Assembly: GCA_964605095.1 (NCBI GenBank)
Contig: CAZSBS010000137.1
Location: 1 to 12,997, forward strand
Length of the DNA stretch: 12,997 bases
Direction of reading: 5' to 3'
Source of the DNA: JAUWQU01 sp964605095
GTDB taxonomy: Bacteria; Planctomycetota; Phycisphaerae; SM23-33
This document shows positions 9,277-12,997 of this stretch, piece by piece; the stretch's first letter is position 1, and the number at the start of each line of letters is the position of its first letter. A program made the position numbers and the translations under genes. The notes below the pieces were generated by a model. The model made no database searches, had not been told where the DNA came from, and saw nothing but the letters and a program-made list of their open reading frames with translations.

Positions 9277-9744
9277 TCAGCGGACCATCCACTCGTAGAG
9301 TTTGTAGTGCTGGCCGTCCATTCCGAGGGCCTCGTAGGCGGCCATGGCGGTGCGGTTGTCTTTTTCGACGTACAGGCGCAGGCCGCAAAGGGACTCATCG
9401 GCTTTCACGAGCGACCGCAGGTGCCCGTAGAGGGCCTTCAGCACGCCGCGCCGGCGGAACTCCGGCAGCACGTAGAGCGAGTGGATCCACCAGACCGCGG
9501 CGTTGCGCCAATCGGACCATTCGTAGAGGGTCATCGTGCAGGCGACGGTTTGCCCATCGACTTCGGCCAGCCAGTACAGGCCCTTGTTGGGGTTGTCCAC
9601 GACAGCCCGGACGCCCTTGCGGACTGTGCTCGGGTCGAGCGTCAGGTTCTCGCTTTCGGCGGCCAGGGCGCACTGGAAGGACGCGATGGTCTCGACGTCC
9701 GCGGCGCCAGCCTGGCGTGTCTTGATGTTTGTTGCGACTGTCAC
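9277..9744 (-). CDS. GNAT family N-acetyltransferase
   Basis: A 155-residue GCN5-related acetyltransferase, expected to move an acetyl group from acetyl-CoA to an amine. Landmarks in order are TRQAGAADVETIASFQCALA (N-terminal helix), GLYWLAEVDGQTVACTMTLY (beta 2-3), EWSDWRNAAVWWIHSLYVLP (beta 4), then motif A EFRRRGVLKALYGHLRSL with the acetyl-CoA pyrophosphate loop RRRGVL, and LRLYVEKDNRTAMAAYEALG (motif B). It fits a single complete GNAT domain. I chose GTG at 9744 because AGGAG lies ten bases upstream; the frame extends further up but without family-like sequence. A possible -10 (TACTAT on the minus strand, 9815-9820) lies upstream. It is cytoplasmic; the substrate is unknown. It is divergent from the zinc-ribbon gene at 9945. 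Confidence 0.88.
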   Translation of the reverse strand: MTVATNIKTRQAGAADVETIASFQCALAAESENLTLDPSTVRKGVRAVVDNPNKGLYWLAEVDGQTVACTMTLYEWSDWRNAAVWWIHSLYVLPEFRRRGVLKALYGHLRSLVKADESLCGLRLYVEKDNRTAMAAYEALGMDGQHYKLYEWMVR

Positions 9745-9944
9745 GACTGAACATCTCCTGTCTGGGCTTTTTTTGCTTGCGTCTCTGGCGCCTGGTTTGA
9801 GGTGGCCTGGCACAATAGTACAGGGAATTCGGCCTTGGAACCAGTGGCTTGACAGTGGCATCAATCGCGCGGCGGCAGTAGAGTTAGGTGTGTCGTCGGG
9901 GCGGGGCGTTCCCGGCCGACGGCCAAGGGAACGTGGAGAACCCC

Positions 9945-10786
9945 ATGCAAGTAATGTTCACATGCCAGTGCGGGCAGGCGCTTCGTACGGAAGCAGGCCA
10001 GACGCCTGTCTGCGTTCAGTGCCCGTCGTGCGGCAAGATGATAACGGTCTGGCCGCCCGCAGGATCTGCCGGCGGCGCGGGCGGTCCTCAGCCTGCCGGC
10101 GGAAAGGCCCTGACTGCGCTGGTGCTGGGCCTCTGTGGGCTGGTGCCGGTGGTCGGCGTTCTGGTGGCGGTGCCGGCGATCGTGCTTGGGCTGATCGTGC
10201 TCGTGCGAAAGCTGCCAGGCCGGGGATTCGCAATCGCCGGACTGTCCGTGGCTGTCGGGTCGCTGCTGACGATCCAGGCCGGTACGGCCCTGTACGCGAT
10301 CATGATGTATAGTATGTTCACGACGATTTCGTCACGGGCAATAATGGCCCCGACAGCCACCGCCTGGGCGTCCGCCCCGCCCGTGACCATCGTCGGCGAC
10401 ATGCCCGCGGATGCCTCCGCACCCCGCCTCAGCGCCGACGAGATAGCCGACGCGCTGGCAATGGGCTTCGACCTGGCCGAGAACCCAGGCGCCGCCGCGG
10501 CCGCGATCAAAAAGGCTAGGCTGCTCTATGACGCGCGGGCCTTGCCGGGCAACCGGTTCGAGTGCCTCAGGCAGTACGATCTGCACCTTGCCCGCCGCGG
10601 GCGGGCGAGCTTTGCCGACCCTGCCGACGCCGAAAAGCACCGGCAGGCATACGACGAACTGGTCGAGGCCATTCGGGGCAAGTACGACCGTGCCGAGAAG
10701 CTCGAGGAAGGCCGCGACTGGCCCGGGGCCAGGAAGGTCTACGAATCGATCCTCGCCGAGGTGCCGCTGGTGGACAATCCCATCCA
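9945..10786 (+). CDS. Zinc-ribbon, DUF4190-type membrane protein with TPR-like tail (cut by assembly gap)
   Basis: About 280 residues are visible. Residues 5-34 are a zinc ribbon with Cys7-x-Cys9 and Cys26-P-S-Cys29 (FTCQCGQAL, QCPSCGKMITV). A Gly/Ala/Pro linker follows. Residues about 53-120 hold three hydrophobic segments (ALTALVLGLCGLVPVVGVLV, VAVPAIVLGLIVLV, FAIAGLSVAVGSLLTI) with the spacing of DUF4190 modules. Residues about 155-280 are soluble helices (PGAAAAAIKKARLLYDARAL, KYDRAEKLEEGRDWPGARKV) resembling TPR repeats. The start at 9945 has GGAG six bases upstream. The likely role is a membrane-anchored scaffold; no enzyme motif is seen. The reading frame is open into the N run, so its end and any further domains are unknown. 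Confidence 0.75.
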
Positions 10787-10886
10787 NNNNNNNNNNNNNN
10801 NNNNNNNNNNNNNNNNNNNNNNNNNNNNNNNNNNNNNNNNNNNNNNNNNNNNNNNNNNNNNNNNNNNNNNNNNNNNNNNNNNNNNN
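10787..10886. other. Assembly gap (100 N)
   Basis: Exactly 100 N. Unlike the first gap, no repeat is visible on its flanks, so real sequence is probably missing, including the end of the zinc-ribbon protein gene. Confidence 0.97.
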
Positions 10887-10909
10887 CTTCTATCAGGAAA
10901 GGACACACC

Positions 10910-11104
10910 ATGGATACGCGAACTACCGCCTTGGAGGAGAAGGTGGCCTTCCTAGAGGACAGCCTCTCCAGGATCTCCAGGACCGTCGAAGAGATGAACG
11001 TCCAGCTTGTCGGGGTGATGAAGGAGGTGCATAACATTCGCCGCAGCCGAGGCCCGGCGGACCAGGTCGACACCGAGGACAGCGAGCACGTCCGGCACTT
11101 TTGA
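10910..11104 (+). CDS. Small SlyX-like coiled-coil protein
   Basis: A 64-residue protein preceded by AAAGGA seven to eight bases before the ATG. Residues 6-46 (TALEEKVAFLEDSLSRISRT, VEEMNVQLVGVMKEVHNI) have heptad-spaced Leu/Val/Ile, as in SlyX-family small coiled coils (usually about 70 residues). The tail from residue 47 is charged and probably disordered (SRGPADQVDTEDSEHVRHF). The SlyX label is by resemblance only; the usual QQxxIDxL motif is not clear, so a generic coiled-coil protein is equally possible. It begins 23 bases after the N run, so its upstream neighbour is unknown. Confidence 0.6.
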   Translation: MDTRTTALEEKVAFLEDSLSRISRTVEEMNVQLVGVMKEVHNIRRSRGPADQVDTEDSEHVRHF

Positions 11105-11120
11105 CGGAATGAAAAGCTGC

Positions 11121-11154
11121 CCTAAGACCTGCCTACCAACAGGCAGGCCTAAGA
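11121..11154 (+). repeat. Small inverted repeat flanked by 7-bp direct repeats
   Basis: CCTGCCT-accaac-AGGCAGG (11128-11147) is a perfect 7-bp stem with a six-base loop. It is flanked exactly by CCTAAGA on both sides (11121-11127 and 11148-11154). There is no T-run after it, so it is a weak terminator candidate for the coiled-coil gene. The layout resembles a tiny dispersed palindromic element bounded by a duplicated target. Confidence 0.55.
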
Positions 11155-11172
11155 GTTATGCTCTGACCCGCG

Positions 11173-11200
11173 TTGTATCCTGGGCAGGCTGTGGTATGAT
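11173..11200 (+). promoter_or_regulatory. Sigma70-type promoter for the serine acetyltransferase gene
   Basis: TTGTAT (11173-11178) and TATGAT (11195-11200) are separated by 16 bases, with an extended -10 TG two positions before the -10 box. Transcription would begin near 11207, giving a leader of about 26 bases that contains a small stem (TGAAG/CTTCA) and the ribosome site AGGAAAG at 11223-11229. Confidence 0.55.
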
Positions 11201-11232
11201 GTCCGCTGAAGGGTCTCGCTTCAGGAAAGCCT

Positions 11233-12204
11233 ATGACAGGAAATGACCGCCTCAATAGCGAACTCGGGAAGCTGACAGAAGCCATTTTGGCCAGCTACGC
11301 CGCCGAGGCGCGGACGCGCCGCATCGGCGAGATGTTCCTGCCCTCGCGCGAGAAGATATACGAAATCCTCGCCGAGATCCGCGTGCTGATCTTCCCGGGC
11401 TACTTCGGGCACAAGCTGCTGACCGACGAGAACGTCGGCTACCACGTGGGCAACCTGCTGGTCCGGCTGGGATCGGATTTGACCGAGCAGATCATGCACT
11501 GCATCTGCACCGGGCACCGCTGCCCGGACTGCACGACCGCGTCAGTTTGCCACGACATGCGCCTCTGCGCCGCCGACGCCGAGCGGATGACCACGGAGTT
11601 CCTCCAGCGGGCCGCGGAGATCCGTCGGCTGCTCGCGCTGGACGCCCAGGCGGCGTACGATGGCGACCCGGCCGCAAAGAGCATCGAAGAGATCATCTAC
11701 TGCTACCCCGGCTTCTACGCGGTGACGGTTTACCGGATCGCGCACGAGTTGCACAGAGTCGGCGTGCCGCTGATGCCGCGGATAATGTCCGAGCACGCCC
11801 ACGCCGTGACGGGCACCGACATCCATCCGGGCGCGCAGATCGGCGAGAGCTTCTTCATCGACCATGCCACTGGCGTGGTGATCGGTGAGACGACGAAGAT
11901 CGGCGGGAACGTCAAGATCTACCAGGGCGTGACGCTCGGAGCCAAGAGCTTCCCCAAGGACGAGCGCGGGCGGGTGATCAAGGGCCTCCAGCGGCACCCG
12001 ACAATCGAGGACGACGTGACGATCTACCCCAACGCCACGATCCTGGGCGGCCAGACGGTCATCGGCCGGGGCTCAACGGTCGGAGGCAACACGTACATTA
12101 CCTCCTCCATCGAGGCCGGCAGCCTCGTCCGCCAGGAGGGGCCGCGGCTGGAGGTGCTCAACAAGAAGGCCAAGGGTCCGGGGCCGGCTCAAGGGGCCTC
12201 TTGA
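11233..12204 (+). CDS. cysE: Serine O-acetyltransferase, long EpsC-type form
   Basis: It transfers acetyl from acetyl-CoA to L-serine, the first step of cysteine synthesis in the cytoplasm. It has 323 residues. An N-terminal helical half (1-185) is followed by a left-handed beta-helix of hexapeptide repeats (about 190-305): DIHPGAQIGESFFID, TGVVIGETTKIGGNVKIYQG, TIEDDVTIYPNATILGG and TVIGRGSTVGG. Active-site equivalents are Asp196 in TGTDIHP, His211 in DHATG, and Arg254-His255 in QRHP. An insert at residues 90-112 carries six Cys (CIC, CPDC, CHDMRLC). The long N-terminal half and the loop KSFPKDERGRVIKGLQRHP place it with EpsC-like enzymes rather than the short E. coli type. A good promoter and ribosome site precede it, and the next gene starts 67 bases downstream. 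No feedback element such as a T-box is seen. Confidence 0.93.
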   Translation: MTGNDRLNSELGKLTEAILASYAAEARTRRIGEMFLPSREKIYEILAEIRVLIFPGYFGHKLLTDENVGYHVGNLLVRLGSDLTEQIMHCICTGHRCPDCTTASVCHDMRLCAADAERMTTEFLQRAAEIRRLLALDAQAAYDGDPAAKSIEEIIYCYPGFYAVTVYRIAHELHRVGVPLMPRIMSEHAHAVTGTDIHPGAQIGESFFIDHATGVVIGETTKIGGNVKIYQGVTLGAKSFPKDERGRVIKGLQRHPTIEDDVTIYPNATILGGQTVIGRGSTVGGNTYITSSIEAGSLVRQEGPRLEVLNKKAKGPGPAQGAS

Positions 12205-12271
12205 GCCGCCGATCAATGGCGGGTATATTCCGCCGCTGGCGCCGCAAGGCCGAATCGAAGGATTTGATAGA

Positions 12272-12997
12272 ATGGACGCGGACCTGCTGAACCTGACTGA
12301 TGATTTCTTCGTCAACCTCAACTTGCAGACCACCCTGCCGCTGCCGCGCAGCCGCGAGACGGTCCTGCAATTCTACGAAGCCGTGCAGAAGCACTTCACC
12401 GACATGCGCAGCTTCTACCAGCGCGAGGGCGGCGAATATGTCCTCGAAGGCGACCGCGAGTCCGGCAGCTACCAGTGGGCGGAATTGCAGGCCCATCAGC
12501 TCTCGGCCGGATATTTCAACCCGCCCCGCCTCCAGGATGCCTACAGCCTCCACGCCTGGCTACTGGAGCGCTGCGTGTATTTCCTGGGAGTCAGCGGCCT
12601 GGACGTCGAGGCAATGGACGTGATGTTCGGCTTCAACCTGAATTACTGCGGTAACCGCGACCAGATCGTGGCCGAGGCGCTGCTCAGCGGCTCGCCGCTT
12701 GCCAGCCTCGTCAACGACCCCAACGTCCGCGCCGTCGAGAGCGAGCCGAGCATCGTGGTGGCGCTGGACGAGCAGTGCCACCTCCAGGCCCGACTGTCGC
12801 TGGAGACGCGATCCAGCAGCTACCAGGTCCGCACCGGCCAGTACGAGGAAGAACCAATCAGCATCTACTTCACCATCCGGCGATATCCCTCGCCCAGCGA
12901 GATTATCAACCTGTCGGAGTCCTTCGCCCACCAATGCCGGACCTGCGAGGAAATGGCCACGAGAATCATCGTGCCCAACATCATCCAGCCCATCCTG
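12272..12997 (+). CDS. Conserved planctomycete-type protein of unknown function (runs off right edge)
   Basis: 242 codons from ATG 12272 (AAGGA nine to ten bases upstream) are open to the window end. It has no signal peptide and a mixed alpha/beta composition. Landmarks are LLNLTDDFFVNLNLQTTLPL, SGSYQWAELQAHQLSAGYFN, LDVEAMDVMFGFNLNYCGN, QIVAEALLSGSPLASLV, HLQARLSLETRSSSYQVRTG, and EEEPISIYFTIRRYPSPSE. I recognise the pattern as a conserved hypothetical protein of planctomycetes of roughly this length, so only a few residues are probably missing. Its role is not known. It lies 67 bases behind the serine acetyltransferase gene in the same direction, so co-transcription is likely, but a link to cysteine synthesis is only inferred from position. 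Confidence 0.7.
   Translation, partial: MDADLLNLTDDFFVNLNLQTTLPLPRSRETVLQFYEAVQKHFTDMRSFYQREGGEYVLEGDRESGSYQWAELQAHQLSAGYFNPPRLQDAYSLHAWLLERCVYFLGVSGLDVEAMDVMFGFNLNYCGNRDQIVAEALLSGSPLASLVNDPNVRAVESEPSIVVALDEQCHLQARLSLETRSSSYQVRTGQYEEEPISIYFTIRRYPSPSEIINLSESFAHQCRTCEEMATRIIVPNIIQPIL

Noticed and set aside
9849..9884. TTGACA with a following TAGAGT as a promoter for the zinc-ribbon gene
   Set aside because: The spacing between the two boxes is about 24 bases, too long for a sigma70 promoter.

Overview
The window reads as high-GC chromosomal DNA of a planctomycete-like bacterium (Phycisphaerae-type is my best guess). It is almost certainly a scaffold from a draft or metagenome assembly, because it contains two runs of exactly 100 N. 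The taxonomic inference rests on recalled family resemblance: a DUF6288-type secreted protein start, an S9 peptidase carrying a VHL-like beta domain, a long-form serine acetyltransferase, a zinc-ribbon/DUF4190-type membrane protein and a conserved protein of planctomycete type at the right edge. No database search was possible.

Left part (1-3813, minus strand). A DUF6288-type secreted protein runs off the left edge. Directly upstream and in frame with it lies the N-terminal stub of a Ycf46-like AAA ATPase. Next comes a complete 857-residue S9 (dipeptidyl-peptidase IV-like) peptidase with an inserted VHL-like domain, and then a poorly recognisable, probably degraded minus-strand reading frame.

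Middle part (3814-8899, plus strand). A non-coding stretch is followed by a histone-H1-like basic protein with two probable winged-helix domains, a small orphan ORF that looks truncated, a lipoprotein-type SppA (S49) protease, a secreted right-handed beta-helix protein, and a conserved secreted protein whose 3' end meets the first assembly gap. The last three are closely spaced, co-directional and exported. They look like an envelope or extracellular cluster, but no shared pathway can be proven.

Right part (8842-12997). A 15-bp sequence repeated on both sides of the first gap suggests the gap has little or no real length. A tRNA-Arg(CCT) follows, abutted by a perfect AT-rich hairpin/TATAAT element. 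A GNAT acetyltransferase (minus) and a zinc-ribbon membrane protein (plus, cut by the second gap) are divergent. After the second gap come a small SlyX-like coiled-coil protein, a small inverted repeat flanked by direct repeats, a good sigma70-type promoter, a serine O-acetyltransferase (cysE/epsC type, first step of cysteine synthesis), and a conserved planctomycete-type protein running off the right edge.

I see no CRISPR array, rRNA, intact transposase or convincing new multi-gene system. The most notable items are the VHL-bearing peptidase, the H1-like protein, the in-frame ATPase stub, the tRNA-abutting palindrome and the Cys-rich insert in the acetyltransferase.
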